A stretch of 64,000 nt of DNA from Paenibacillus sp. YYML68. GTDB taxonomy: Bacteria > Bacillota > Bacilli > Paenibacillales > NBRC-103111. The notes under the pieces were generated by a model. That model was not told where the DNA came from and ran no database searches. It worked only from the letters and a program-made list of their open reading frames with translations. Where the stretch lies: NCBI RefSeq assembly GCF_027923405.1, contig NZ_BQYI01000001.1, positions 3,202,501-3,266,500 on the forward strand. Reading direction: 5' to 3'. Position 1 is the stretch's first letter; each line of letters starts with the position of its first letter. Below, in pieces: positions 56,017 through 64,000 of the stretch. Position numbers and translations under genes: made by a program.

Positions 56017-57654
56017 TTATAAATAATAGATCCGGTGCTTCCCGTCCAGCTCAAGCTCCGCCGTGACAAGCTCCTCCAGCCAAGCGAAGCCATACTTGTT
56101 CAAGTACATGGACACGTTGTACACGCGCTCCTGCAGCTTCCCTCCGGGCACAAGCGATTGCTCGATCTTGGCAAAATGCTTCAGTCCCGTCTCGTTCTGC
56201 GTTCGCAGACCGTCCTCGGCCTTCTGGGCGAGGTAGTCGATTTGCTCCGTTATTTTACCCAGATTCGTCTCTCCGAGCTTCACTAGACCCGCATTAATGT
56301 CGCCAAGCAGCGTAATCAGCGGCTCGTACTGCTGCCTGAAGCTGTCCTTCACCTCGGCGAAGCGCTGCTTCAGCTTATGCTGATCCTGCGCCGCAAGCCA
56401 CACCTGACGCCGCTCGTCCAGCCGCTCGCGCACATCGTCTAGGCTCAGCCCGAGCTTCGCCATCTGCTTGCTGACGCCGCCCTCCAGCAACGTGAAGCCG
56501 TGTCGCGGACACAGCAACGGCATACGCATGCCGAGCGCGTGGAAGGCGCCCTGCGTCAACGTCCAGTACGCGACCTCGGACGGTCCCAGCACGACGCCGA
56601 GCACCGGCAGCAGCTCGTCCTGCATGAGCGGACGCGTCATCACGTTGTTGCTGAGCCGCTCCGGCTCGTGGTCTGCGAAGTCGAGCAGCTGCGCACGGCT
56701 GAAGCTCCGCCCGCCTCTACGGTCCGTATAGCCGCCTGCCCCATCCTCGTACAGGAGCACCCGTTCGCCGCGGTCGTCATAGACGAACAGATTCAAGCCG
56801 TTCGCGGCTACACTCACCTGTGGCTCGTAGCCGAGCTCCACGACACGCTTGCTGCTCGCCTGCAAGCCTTCACTAATGTCCGGCGCACGCTCGATCAGCC
56901 GACGGAACATCGGGCCCTCCAGACGGCGCAGCTGCGGATCGTCCGAGTCGAGCAGCACTAGACCGTGCCGCCCGAACAGCGCGGACAGCAGCCGGGCGAA
57001 CGCCTCCACCAGCGTCGGCGCTCCTGCTGACGACTCCTCGAACAGCCGAAGCACCGACTCCTTGAATTCGGTCGGAGGAAGCGACAGCTCCAGCTGCGTC
57101 AGCGCGTCCGCCCATTGCTCCTCGGTAAGACTTGTACGGCTTACCGAGGTTCGCACGTCTTCCGGTCGTCCGATACGCAGCCTCGCAGGGCGCAGCTCCG
57201 GGGACAAATAATACGTGTGGTCAACCTCGTCGAAGTCGTGATCCTCCCCGGCAATCCAGAATACCGGCACGACCGAACGCTGCAGCTCCTGCGAGGCGAT
57301 GCGAGCAGCCTGAATGATCGTCACTGCCTTGTAGACGACGAGCAGCGGACCTGTGAACAAGCCTGCCTGCTGGCCACCCACAACGCAGAGCGTCCTAGGA
57401 TCGCGCAGCTGCTGCACGTGCTCCAGCGCCTCAGGAGCGTTGCCCGCCCGAACGTTGTACGCCTCAAGCACATCGGCGAGCGCACCCCGATCAACGGTCG
57501 TCGTCCGCTCGCGATCGATCCACTCTGCGCGCCTGTGCCAATCGCTCCTGTCCCAAGCACTATAATCGAACAAGGCACCTACAGCTTCCCTCTGATCTAT
57601 GTAATCGTCGGTCAAGGACTGACCTGTCGGCCAATCCATACTATGTATATGCAC
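56017..57654 (-). CDS. bshC: bacillithiol synthase BshC (cysteine-adding enzyme)
   Basis: Adds cysteine to glucosamine-malate, the last step of bacillithiol synthesis. The protein matches the family: DDYIDQREAVGALFDYSAWD, TLCVVGGQQAGLFTGPLLVVYKAVTIIQ, VPVFWIAGEDHDFDEVDHTYYL, and the C-terminal coiled coil ending RVYNVSMYLNKYGFAWLEELV. The promoter predicted at 57725-57754 rules out the earliest in-frame starts. GTG 57654 (HIHSMDWPTGQSL) fits the family N terminus best; ATG 57696 and ATG 57639 are possible. About 545 residues. It takes the yllA position next to panE and mraZ, as in Bacillus. Confidence 0.92.
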   Translation of the reverse strand: MHIHSMDWPTGQSLTDDYIDQREAVGALFDYSAWDRSDWHRRAEWIDRERTTTVDRGALADVLEAYNVRAGNAPEALEHVQQLRDPRTLCVVGGQQAGLFTGPLLVVYKAVTIIQAARIASQELQRSVVPVFWIAGEDHDFDEVDHTYYLSPELRPARLRIGRPEDVRTSVSRTSLTEEQWADALTQLELSLPPTEFKESVLRLFEESSAGAPTLVEAFARLLSALFGRHGLVLLDSDDPQLRRLEGPMFRRLIERAPDISEGLQASSKRVVELGYEPQVSVAANGLNLFVYDDRGERVLLYEDGAGGYTDRRGGRSFSRAQLLDFADHEPERLSNNVMTRPLMQDELLPVLGVVLGPSEVAYWTLTQGAFHALGMRMPLLCPRHGFTLLEGGVSKQMAKLGLSLDDVRERLDERRQVWLAAQDQHKLKQRFAEVKDSFRQQYEPLITLLGDINAGLVKLGETNLGKITEQIDYLAQKAEDGLRTQNETGLKHFAKIEQSLVPGGKLQERVYNVSMYLNKYGFAWLEELVTAELELDGKHRIYYL

Positions 57655-57724
57655 GACATTACCGCCGCCCTTCCATCCAGCTGATGAAGCCGACATCGTG
57701 CCAGGCCTCATGCACATCGTTACC

Positions 57725-57754
57725 ATTGTACACAATGCTGGAGAAACTCGTCAA
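57725..57754 (-). promoter_or_regulatory. promoter of bshC-ahcY
   Basis: TTGACG (57749-57754) and TACAAT (57725-57730) are 18 bases apart on the minus strand. The -35 box overlaps the last T residues of the preceding terminator. Confidence 0.65.
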
Positions 57755-57786
57755 AAAAAACAGCCGAAGCGTCCCGCGCTACGGCT
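57753..57786 (-). terminator. terminator of the panE-DUF3397 unit
   Basis: On the minus strand AGCCGTAGCG pairs with CGCTTCGGCT around CGGGA and is followed by eight T. Confidence 0.85.
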
Positions 57787-57825
57787 TATCCTTACAAGAT
57801 GTCCATACAGCAGCCGTTGCAGACA

Positions 57826-58218
57826 CTACGACAGCAAGTACGTCCCGACGCCAATGACGAGCAGCACCGCATAACAGACGGACAGCACGAGGAAGGCGAG
57901 TCGGCTTAACGTTCGTGCAATTTTGACCAGATCGATTCGACCCTTCACTCGGTTCTGCATGTTGCCAAGCAAGCCCGCCGCAACGAGAAACAGAAGCAGA
58001 ATGGTCCAGAACAGCATCCGGGAGCCGAACACCGAGCTGCTCATCATCGCGACCGAGCCAATCAGGAACAGCGTCGTAATATCCATACTAAGGTGAGTTG
58101 ACCTGCGCTTGTTGCGAGTGATGGAATAGACGATAAACCATGTGATGAGAAATGCTACAAACGGTACGAGCGCAAAAAAGCTGTATACGTGCTGGAGCCA
58201 ATTTATCATATTCATCAT
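57826..58218 (-). CDS. DUF3397 membrane protein
   Basis: About 130 residues with four predicted membrane helices (INWLQHVYSFFALVPFVAFLITWFIVY, ITTLFLIGSVAMMSSSVF, MLFWTILLLFLVAAGLL, LAFLVLSVCYAVLLVIG) and a basic loop (TRNKRRSTH). It is typical of DUF3397 proteins encoded beside panE and bshC. The start is taken at ATG 58218, after the panE stop; the longer frame overlaps panE. Function unknown. Confidence 0.75.
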   Translation of the reverse strand: MMNMINWLQHVYSFFALVPFVAFLITWFIVYSITRNKRRSTHLSMDITTLFLIGSVAMMSSSVFGSRMLFWTILLLFLVAAGLLGNMQNRVKGRIDLVKIARTLSRLAFLVLSVCYAVLLVIGVGTYLLS

Positions 58219-58237
58219 CACCGACCCGAACAAATTA

Positions 58238-59245
58238 TCAATCGATAGGAGCGTCACGCTCCTCAAGCGCCCTCACCAGCTCATACAAGCTTCGGTTCAC
58301 GGTCATCGCGAGGCCATGCTGCTCTCCTAGCCGGACGAGACTGCCAGTGATCGCCTCAATCTCCGTTCGGCGCCCCGCCAGCACGTCCTGAAGCATCGAG
58401 GAGCGGTTGGCGGCCGTACGTCTGCATACGTCCTCAACCTGCTGCGGCATATCAGCCGGCAGCTTCACTCCGGAAGCCTTAGCAACAGTCAGCGCTTCCG
58501 CAAGCAGACGGTGCATAAGCTCGCGCGCATGAGGCAGCTGAAGCAATTCACCGTTTCTTACCTGCAAAATAGCCGTTAACGGGTTGATACAGACGTTGAC
58601 TAGCCATTTTCGCCAAACACGGGTAGTGATTTCATTCGACACCATACTGCGAAATCCTGCCAGTTCGAGCTGTTCCGCCAGTTTTTTTTGCAGGCGTGCG
58701 CCGACTGCTGTCTCAATGCCGGGCACCGCCGCACCGATCCACGTCTCGCCGCGGCCGGTATGGAGCGCCTCGCGGTCCGACAGACGAAGCGCTGCCTCCG
58801 TCGTGACGGCGACAAGCAGCCGTTCAGCCGGTATGGAGCTTCGCAGCAGCTCGACATGACCGACACCGTTCTGCAAGCAGACGACAACACCATTCGAGCC
58901 TGCGAGCCGCGCGACGAGTGCAGCGAGCTGCGGCGTCATGTCCGTCTGCTTCACCGTCAGCAATATATAGTGATCCGTCTCCAGCCCCTCTTGGTCGTAA
59001 TCACCGCGGTCGTTCATAGCACCTTCCAGCACAATGACCGCAGGCCTTGCCTGAAGCTTCTGAGGCGCTTGCTCTACCTGCTCTGCACTCGAGCCGATCT
59101 CGATGCCCTGCTCTCTCAGCAGCGCCAGCTGCTCCACCCGCCGCACCGCCAGCTCCACCGGGAAGCCAGTAGCCGCCAGCCTGCAGCCGAATAGAAGGCC
59201 CAGCGCGCCAGCTCCTATAATCGTATACCGACTCAATCGGTTCAC
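58238..59245 (-). CDS. panE: 2-dehydropantoate 2-reductase
   Basis: NADPH-dependent reduction of ketopantoate in pantothenate and CoA synthesis. An N-terminal Rossmann motif GAGALGLLFGCRLAATG, the VKQTDMTPQLAAL region, VVCLQNGVGHVELL, then a helical C-terminal domain with the catalytic-Lys-containing WRKWLVNVCINPLTAIL. 335 residues. ApbA/PanE homologues can act on other ketoacids, but the rsfA-panE-bshC-mraZ order supports PanE. Confidence 0.9.
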   Translation of the reverse strand: MNRLSRYTIIGAGALGLLFGCRLAATGFPVELAVRRVEQLALLREQGIEIGSSAEQVEQAPQKLQARPAVIVLEGAMNDRGDYDQEGLETDHYILLTVKQTDMTPQLAALVARLAGSNGVVVCLQNGVGHVELLRSSIPAERLLVAVTTEAALRLSDREALHTGRGETWIGAAVPGIETAVGARLQKKLAEQLELAGFRSMVSNEITTRVWRKWLVNVCINPLTAILQVRNGELLQLPHARELMHRLLAEALTVAKASGVKLPADMPQQVEDVCRRTAANRSSMLQDVLAGRRTEIEAITGSLVRLGEQHGLAMTVNRSLYELVRALEERDAPID

Positions 59246-59293
59246 CCCGCATCTACATGAATGTATGTAAGTATCAATCTACCACATTCAACG

Positions 59294-59319
59294 CAAAAAG
59301 CCACCTGCTGGGTGGCTTA
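59294..59319 (-). terminator. rsfA terminator
   Basis: On the minus strand AAGCCACCC-AGCA-GGTGGCTTTTTG is a compact stem with a T5 run, about 40 bases after the rsfA stop. Confidence 0.8.
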
Positions 59320-59357
59320 ATCATGTCTAATCTGGTATGTAGGGAAGCGAATCAACA

Positions 59358-59999
59358 CTACTCTATAGCCTCTAAATTACCATGCTCGTCGATCTTGAAC
59401 CTCGACTTCTCCTCTTGCTCCTGCTCATCAAGAATCGCAAGCTTACGCGCCCGATCGAGCATCTGGATCAACGCCTTATAATCGTCGTTCACAACCCGGT
59501 AATCGCTGGACACATGATTCACCCGCTTGCTCAGCTCCTCATTCTGCTGCCTGAGCCGCTCCAGCTCCTCCTGCTTCTCGTCCAGCTCCTTCTCCAGCTG
59601 CTGCTGGTGACGCACCATCTCCTGATAGCTGCCCTTCCATTGCCGCAGGAATCGGATAATCGCCTCGATCGACAGCTCCTCGACGATACCGTCTGTGCGG
59701 ACCGTCGCTGTCTCGGAAGCAGTGACTGTGCTGGACACCGTCGCGAACGCTGCCGCATGCTTACGCTGCTGGCTGCGCTTTTGCCTCTGTGCCTTGGCAA
59801 TCTGGATCGATGACTCATACTTTTTACGGACGAAGCTATTCCAGCGGAAGCCGCAGGCTGCGGCGGTCCTTCCAATTTTTTCACCGACCTCTTCAAATGC
59901 TGACAGCTGTGTGCTGCCCTCGCGAATATGTCGCAGCGTCACGTCCGCCAATATCAAATCATCTTCCTCGCTCCATGCATCTTGTCTAATAGCCGTCAT
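59358..59999 (-). CDS. RsfA-family transcription factor
   Basis: A forespore regulator family. The N-terminal Myb/SANT-like DNA-binding domain reads [59 protein letters not shown] linker and a long coiled coil (residues about 135-190, [31 protein letters not shown]) follow. 213 residues; TTAGGAGG precedes the ATG. Bacillus RsfA is made under sigma-F and tunes sigma-F genes. It lies upstream of panE as in Bacillus. Confidence 0.88.
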   Translation of the reverse strand: MTAIRQDAWSEEDDLILADVTLRHIREGSTQLSAFEEVGEKIGRTAAACGFRWNSFVRKKYESSIQIAKAQRQKRSQQRKHAAAFATVSSTVTASETATVRTDGIVEELSIEAIIRFLRQWKGSYQEMVRHQQQLEKELDEKQEELERLRQQNEELSKRVNHVSSDYRVVNDDYKALIQMLDRARKLAILDEQEQEEKSRFKIDEHGNLEAIE

Positions 60000-60014
60000 T
60001 GAAGCTGTCCTCCT

Positions 60015-60028
60015 AACCCCTGGGGTTC
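60015..60028. other. palindrome upstream of rsfA
   Basis: AACCCC-T-GGGGTT is a perfect inverted repeat placed 16-29 bases before the rsfA start, overlapping or just ahead of the ribosome binding site. It is a possible operator or mRNA hairpin. The rest of 60029-60215 shows no gene. Confidence 0.4.
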
Positions 60029-60215
60029 ATCTATGATTGATTCATTTCAACCTGCTGCCTTCATTAATCTCTATGCCCATGGTAGAGTTCATAGAATACT
60101 TTTCTAGTAATTTGTATTGCCATTTTTGCAGACCGCCATACATCGAATGTCACATTGACGGGTATACTGAGGCACAGCAGGGTAAAATTGACTTAAAATC
60201 GTCACCGTTTGGACG

Positions 60216-60244
60216 TTTACACTTATCGCGGCATTCGCTATAAT
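60216..60244 (+). promoter_or_regulatory. sigma-A promoter of the DUF2626 gene
   Basis: TTTACA (60216-60221) and TATAAT (60239-60244) are 17 bases apart, 50 bases before the start codon. Confidence 0.75.
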
Positions 60245-60293
60245 GTGGAATAGTAATGTTAAGGTATCGTGACCGTAGAGAGGGGGATGCACA

Positions 60294-60524
60294 ATGGATC
60301 GCATGTTTCGCGTACTCGGCTTCTGGACGTTAGCGATCGCGCTGATGGCACTGGCAGGAGACTTCATTCCTATGGCGCTGCTGTTCTTCGCCCAGACTGC
60401 TATTTTCGTGCTGCTTGGTTACTTGAAGCTGTCCGAACGCGCCTACATATTGATATTTTGGGGTTACATGATCATCTCGTTTACTGGGGTTACGTATTGG
60501 TCATTCTTCAAGATGTCCGTATAG
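60294..60524 (+). CDS. DUF2626 small membrane protein
   Basis: A 76-residue protein with two to three membrane helices: MDRMFRVLGFWTLAIALMALAGD, PMALLFFAQTAIFVLLGYLKLSERAYILIFW, then FTGVTYWSFF. The GFWT...LLFF-QT-FLLLGYLKLSER pattern is that of the DUF2626 family of Bacillales. Function unknown. GAGAGGGGG lies before the ATG, with its own promoter and a shared terminator behind it. Confidence 0.8.
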   Translation: MDRMFRVLGFWTLAIALMALAGDFIPMALLFFAQTAIFVLLGYLKLSERAYILIFWGYMIISFTGVTYWSFFKMSV

Positions 60525-60540
60525 AGCGTATAGTAGTGTT

Positions 60541-60580
60541 AAAAAAAGGTGAACCGCACACGTCGCGGTTCACCTTTTTC
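60541..60580. terminator. bidirectional terminator
   Basis: AAAAAGGTGAACCGC and GCGGTTCACCTTTTT form a long perfect stem. It serves both the DUF2626 gene (plus) and the methyltransferase gene (minus), and reaches into the last codons of the latter. Confidence 0.9.
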
Positions 60581-61718
60581 GTTGTATCAGTACCTTGAAC
60601 AGCTCGCTCATCTGATCGGACAGCAGCAGCTGCCGAATCGCCCGGTTCCGTCTCGCCTCCGGGGAGAACGGATCGGTCGCAGCGTGGCTCTGCAGCTTGT
60701 TCAACAATCCATGACGCACGAGAAATTGCTTCTGCGTCTCGTAGCACTCCGTGGCGAGCCCTTGCGCCTCGCCGGTCTCCCGCAGCGCACTGAAGTTCAC
60801 ATGCGCCGTCACATCCTGCTCGCCCGGACGCGCTAGCGGCGTGTCGCTCGCCTGATGGCGACGGTACGCGAGCAGCGTGCCGCGCATCCGATGCTCCGCA
60901 TGCAGCTCCTCCCGGACGTCACCATAGTCGATTGTGACGATACCGCTGCCTGAGCCGAGCGCCGACACCGTACGCTCGTACCAGCGCAGCGCATCGAGCG
61001 GCGCCTCGAATTGCTGTCCGGGTCTTGTCGGCAGCTGCTCGCTCTCGATGTAAGCGAGCAGCTCAGGAGAGCTTACGGCTCTTTCAAGCTCGATTAGTCG
61101 GCACTCCGCGACGTCCCATCCGACGCCTAGCTCCATCCAGCCGTGCTCCCGATAGACGAGACGATGCACAGGGAACGCGTCCGGCAGCTCGTTCGAGTAG
61201 ACGATCGTATGACGCCACGGCGCTGCAGCCTGCCATGCCTCCTCCGTCATCCAGCTCGTCCGCTCCTCATGCGGTGCCAGCTGCTCGGCCTGCAGACGCC
61301 GATGATACTCGCTGCGCTCGATGCTGATCCAGCTCGTCCTCGCATAGAGCTCGGGATCAAGCTGCTGCAAGCGGTCCAGCAGCTGCCGTGCGAGTCGACC
61401 GTCTCCTCCCCCCCACTCGACTAGTGTGAACGGTCTTCTGGCCTCTGTTAGATCGGATACAGCAGCTGCCGCGCCGCTGATCCATTCAGCTATACTCTCC
61501 CCGAGCAAGCCGCCAAGAGAGGACGACGTATAGAAATCTCCTTCACGACCTAATTTCACACGATCGCTCGTATAATAGCCGTAAGACGGCTCATACAGGC
61601 ACAGGTCCATATAGTCGCGAAAGGACAGCCAGCCGTCCGCCTCCTGACTGATGCGCTCACGCAGCAGCGCAACGATCGCACTAGCTGCGTCGTTACTGGA
61701 TCGTTGTTCCAAGGTCAA
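60570..61718 (-). CDS. MidA/NDUFAF7-type SAM-dependent methyltransferase
   Basis: Class I methyltransferase of the DUF185 family; the mitochondrial relative methylates an arginine of complex I, while bacterial targets are unknown. Signature segments are FRDYMDLCLYEPSYGYYTSDRVKLGREGDFYTSSSLGGLLGESIAEW and the SAM loop LVEWGGGDGRLARQLLDRL. VTIDYGDVREELHAEHRMRGTLLAYR is followed by DVTAHVNFSALRETGEAQGL. I choose TTG 61718 (TLEQRSSND), 9 bases after AAGGAGG; the longer ATG frame begins before that site. 382 residues. Confidence 0.87.
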   Translation of the reverse strand: MTLEQRSSNDAASAIVALLRERISQEADGWLSFRDYMDLCLYEPSYGYYTSDRVKLGREGDFYTSSSLGGLLGESIAEWISGAAAAVSDLTEARRPFTLVEWGGGDGRLARQLLDRLQQLDPELYARTSWISIERSEYHRRLQAEQLAPHEERTSWMTEEAWQAAAPWRHTIVYSNELPDAFPVHRLVYREHGWMELGVGWDVAECRLIELERAVSSPELLAYIESEQLPTRPGQQFEAPLDALRWYERTVSALGSGSGIVTIDYGDVREELHAEHRMRGTLLAYRRHQASDTPLARPGEQDVTAHVNFSALRETGEAQGLATECYETQKQFLVRHGLLNKLQSHAATDPFSPEARRNRAIRQLLLSDQMSELFKVLIQRKR

Positions 61719-61836
61719 TACCGAACACCTCCTTATGCACACTGACGAGTCAGCAAGCACCATTTTACTAAAGACAAAGCGAATAAGACCCGATATAATG
61801 AGACGGTATCCTTGCTATCGAAGGGAGAACTTATAG

Positions 61837-62763
61837 ATGAAGATACCTAAATGGATCGCATACACATCCGCGCTGTGCGTGACAGCCATACTACTGTCCG
61901 GCTGCACAGACCGCAAGCAGCTGAAGGAGGATTGGCTGCAGGCCGCCGCCAAGCAAGAAACGGTGCAGCACCAGCGATTCAGCGGAGAGTGGAAGCTCGC
62001 GCTGGACAAGAGCTTGCTGGAGGGCGCACCTCCGTTGACCCAAGCGATGCTAGCTGCACTAGTCGAAGGACGCATCGAGTATTCCGGCCTGTCGTCCACC
62101 GCTGATCAGCTGCAGCTGGAGGCCGATGTGAAGGTATGGCCGAAGGGCGAAGGTGCCCCTGCCGTCACGATGCCGATGCTTATTAAAGATAACAAAATGT
62201 ACGTCCATCTGCCAGTTGTGAACAAGCCGGACGAGTATTTGGAAGCGCTGCTGGCGGAGGGAGATCGGTTGAAGCAATCCGGCAAGCTGTCCGCAGCCGT
62301 CAGCCAGAAGCTGCTTCAGGAGCTGGACCCCGACTGGCTTGAGGCGGGCGACGAGCAAGAGACGCTGGAAGGCGGAATATCCGCGAAGCGCATAACAGTC
62401 AGCTTGACCGATAAGAACGCCAAGGAGCTGTCCGCCTACGCAGCCCGTGTGCTCCCAGGGGCGATCGACGAGTGGAGAACGAGCGCACTGCTGATCGACT
62501 CGCAAGCGAAGCTGCTTAAGGAAGCTGCCTCTTCCATTCAATTGGCGGCCCCAACCACACTTGATGTGTGGATCGATGCCGACGGCTACATCCGTCAACA
62601 GAAGGGCCTATTATCGTTCCGACTGAAGCCAGACGGTCCGGTTCACCGTGCACAGTGGACGCACCGTACAGATGCGATGAATGAAGCACCCGCCTTCCAG
62701 AAGGAGGTCCCTGCTCTAGTGAAGCCGATCGGAGATGTGCTGAAGCTAGTTCCGAAGAGCTGA
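61837..62763 (+). CDS. lipoprotein of unknown function
   Basis: A 308-residue lipoprotein: basic start, hydrophobic core and lipobox ILLSGC (Cys23). The mature part alternates strands and charged helices (KLALDKSLLEGAPPLTQAML, IEYSGLSSTADQLQLEADVKVWPKG, MLIKDNKMYVHLP, LDVWIDADGYIRQQKGLLSFRL), like outer-surface LolA/LppX-type folds. That fold guess is uncertain. GAAGGGAG lies before the ATG. A terminator follows. Confidence 0.7.
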   Translation: MKIPKWIAYTSALCVTAILLSGCTDRKQLKEDWLQAAAKQETVQHQRFSGEWKLALDKSLLEGAPPLTQAMLAALVEGRIEYSGLSSTADQLQLEADVKVWPKGEGAPAVTMPMLIKDNKMYVHLPVVNKPDEYLEALLAEGDRLKQSGKLSAAVSQKLLQELDPDWLEAGDEQETLEGGISAKRITVSLTDKNAKELSAYAARVLPGAIDEWRTSALLIDSQAKLLKEAASSIQLAAPTTLDVWIDADGYIRQQKGLLSFRLKPDGPVHRAQWTHRTDAMNEAPAFQKEVPALVKPIGDVLKLVPKS

Positions 62764-62801
62764 AGCGAAGGTGAATAGGATGCTCGCACTTCGCGATCAT
62801 G

Positions 62802-62829
62802 AGGCTGCCGTATGCCGGCGGCCTTTTTC
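62802..62829 (+). terminator. terminator of the lipoprotein gene
   Basis: AGGCTGCCG-TATGC-CGGCGGCCT with one mismatch is followed by five T. Confidence 0.8.
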
Positions 62830-62930
62830 GTTGTGCACTTACTCATTTCGCTTTTCACTTATGAATTTAATAGTCATCTTTTTCGTCCTCCTATGATAAT
62901 CTGTAGTTGAGAGGACTGGGGGGACATGCG

Positions 62931-64000
62931 GTGAAGGTACATAAATGGGTGTTGACGATGCTAGGCATGACGGCTGCCTGTACAGTCGTCCTATCCTCCG
63001 CCTATGGCGCGGACACGAAACCGAAGCAGCAGGAGCTTCTACAGCAAAGCTTGACCATCTATGAGATCGACCGTGAGCTCATCCTGCTAGAGCAGGAGCA
63101 ATCGAAGCTGAACGCCGCGATGGAGACAACGCGAACTGAGCTGATCGCCGCAGAGCAGGCCACGAACGAAGCACGCGAGCATGCGGCGAAGGTCGTGCGT
63201 GCTTATTATATGGGAGATCGCGATTCACTGTGGACGCTCGCCTTCTCGGCGGACTCCTTCTCCGAGGGCATTGCTGTGCTTGAATATTTGCAGATGATAT
63301 TAGCTAACGATAAGCTCGCGCTTACACGGCATCAAGGTAACTGGGTGAAGCAGACGAAGCTGAAAAGCGAGCTACAGGCGGCAAGCGATACGCTCGAGCA
63401 GACGAAGCTGCAATATATGGCGCAGCGGCAGACGCTCGTGGAGCTGCAGGCCGAGCTCGATCTGCGCCTCGCTCAAGAAACGGAGGCCGCTGCCATCCAG
63501 CGCCAGATGGAGGAGCTGAACGAGCTGTGGAACACGAAGGGTCTGCCGCAGTTCAAGACGTATTTCATCGAGCTCGGGGCGGCGATGAAGGATCTACCTT
63601 CCATCCTAACGAACGGCGGAGGCGCCTCGACGGGGAAAAATTTAAGCCTGTTCGACAACGGCCTCACCTCCACGTTCAAATTGACCGATACGGAGCTGAA
63701 CCAGTTTTTGCGCAGCAAAAACAAGCTGTTCGAGCAGCTCACCTTCGAATTCAAGCCTGACACCGTCATTGCCTCCGGCAAGCATGATGATATGGAGATG
63801 ATCATTCGCGGCTCCTACTCGCTTGCTCCCGCACCGAAGGAGGGCGGCAAGCCTTATATTCAGCTTACCATTGAGGAGCTCATTTTTAACGGATATACAC
63901 TTCCGGACAGTACGATCCGCTCGCTCGAGAAGCAGGTCAGCCTCGGCATCTATCCTGATAAGCTGTCGCCGATCTTGCAGGTGAGTGACGTCGCGCTGGA
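62931..64000 (+). CDS. secreted coiled-coil protein, PcsB-like N-terminus (partial)
   Basis: The frame is open from GTG 62931 to the window edge (356 codons, 3' end missing). A signal peptide (WVLTMLGMTAACTVVLSSAYGAD) is followed by a coiled coil (QQELLQQSLTIYEIDREL, LLEQEQSKLNAAMETTRTEL). Then comes VVRAYYMGDRDSLWTLAFSADSFSEGIAVLEYLQMI, the pattern of the PcsB/CwlO-type coiled-coil domain. A second coil and a mixed alpha/beta part (residues about 215-356, FEFKPDTVIASGKHDDMEMIIRG) follow. PcsB-type domains regulate peptidoglycan hydrolases; no catalytic domain is visible before the edge. GGGGGGAC precedes the GTG. Confidence 0.7.
   Translation, partial: MKVHKWVLTMLGMTAACTVVLSSAYGADTKPKQQELLQQSLTIYEIDRELILLEQEQSKLNAAMETTRTELIAAEQATNEAREHAAKVVRAYYMGDRDSLWTLAFSADSFSEGIAVLEYLQMILANDKLALTRHQGNWVKQTKLKSELQAASDTLEQTKLQYMAQRQTLVELQAELDLRLAQETEAAAIQRQMEELNELWNTKGLPQFKTYFIELGAAMKDLPSILTNGGGASTGKNLSLFDNGLTSTFKLTDTELNQFLRSKNKLFEQLTFEFKPDTVIASGKHDDMEMIIRGSYSLAPAPKEGGKPYIQLTIEELIFNGYTLPDSTIRSLEKQVSLGIYPDKLSPILQVSDVAL

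Noticed and set aside
54597..56066. Open frame of 489 codons opposite ahcY
   Set aside because: Antisense shadow of ahcY, rich in His, Arg and Leu as such shadows are, and it begins inside the ahcY terminator.

Overview
The window looks like chromosomal DNA of an endospore-forming member of the Paenibacillaceae (Paenibacillus or a close relative). The reasons are fairly high-GC coding DNA, strong AGGAGG-type ribosome binding sites, many TTG and GTG starts, the spore genes spoVD, spoVE, spoIIGA, sigE and sigG inside the division cluster, bacillithiol synthesis, a T-box leader and a PyrR attenuator. No rRNA, tRNA or CRISPR array was seen.

Layout. About 1-3,300 is an AT-richer accessory stretch: a SUKH-domain protein, a secreted stalk/propeller protein and two small membrane proteins. 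About 3,400-12,570 (minus strand) is the pyrimidine operon pyrR-pyrB-pyrC-carA-carB-pyrF-pyrE, with its promoter, PyrR-binding leader and attenuator all readable. About 12,600-14,680 (plus) is dapH and an N-acetyl-diaminopimelate deacetylase gene. About 14,680-18,720 is an AT-richer island with a small anchored protein, an IS110-family element whose transposase is split by a shift at an A9 run, and a secreted NlpC/P60-like protein. The island separates dapH/deacetylase from patA, the third enzyme of the acetylated diaminopimelate route. About 18,850-31,000 (mostly minus) is patA, rluD, lspA, a DksA-type gene on the opposite strand, ileS with its T-box, divIVA, ylmH, ylmG, sepF, ylmE, ylmD/pgeF, ylmC and sigG. 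About 31,200-53,300 (minus) is sigE, spoIIGA, ftsZ, ftsA, divIB, murA, murB, murG, spoVE, murD, mraY, murF, murE, spoVD, pbpB, ftsL, rsmH and mraZ. About 53,360-60,000 (minus) is a DUF4349 lipoprotein, ahcY, bshC, a DUF3397 protein, panE and rsfA. The right end carries a DUF2626 protein, a MidA-type methyltransferase, a lipoprotein and a secreted coiled-coil protein that runs off the edge.

Functionally the window joins pyrimidine synthesis, diaminopimelate and peptidoglycan precursor synthesis, septum assembly and the early sporulation sigma cascade. MurE carries the DNPR motif for meso-diaminopimelate, which fits the linked DAP genes. Promoter-like sequences match this logic: MraZ boxes before mraZ, a sigma-H-like site before ftsA, Spo0A-like boxes with long spacing before spoIIGA, and a sigma-F-like site before sigG.

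The least ordinary items are a two-hairpin dispersed repeat (three copies, at 22.5, 30.2 and 32.0 kb), a candidate bridge RNA upstream of the IS110 transposase, the A9 frameshift in that transposase, a probable CTG start for ylmH, and a multibranched structure ending in a terminator between sigG and ylmC. All calls come from reading the sequence; no database search was possible.
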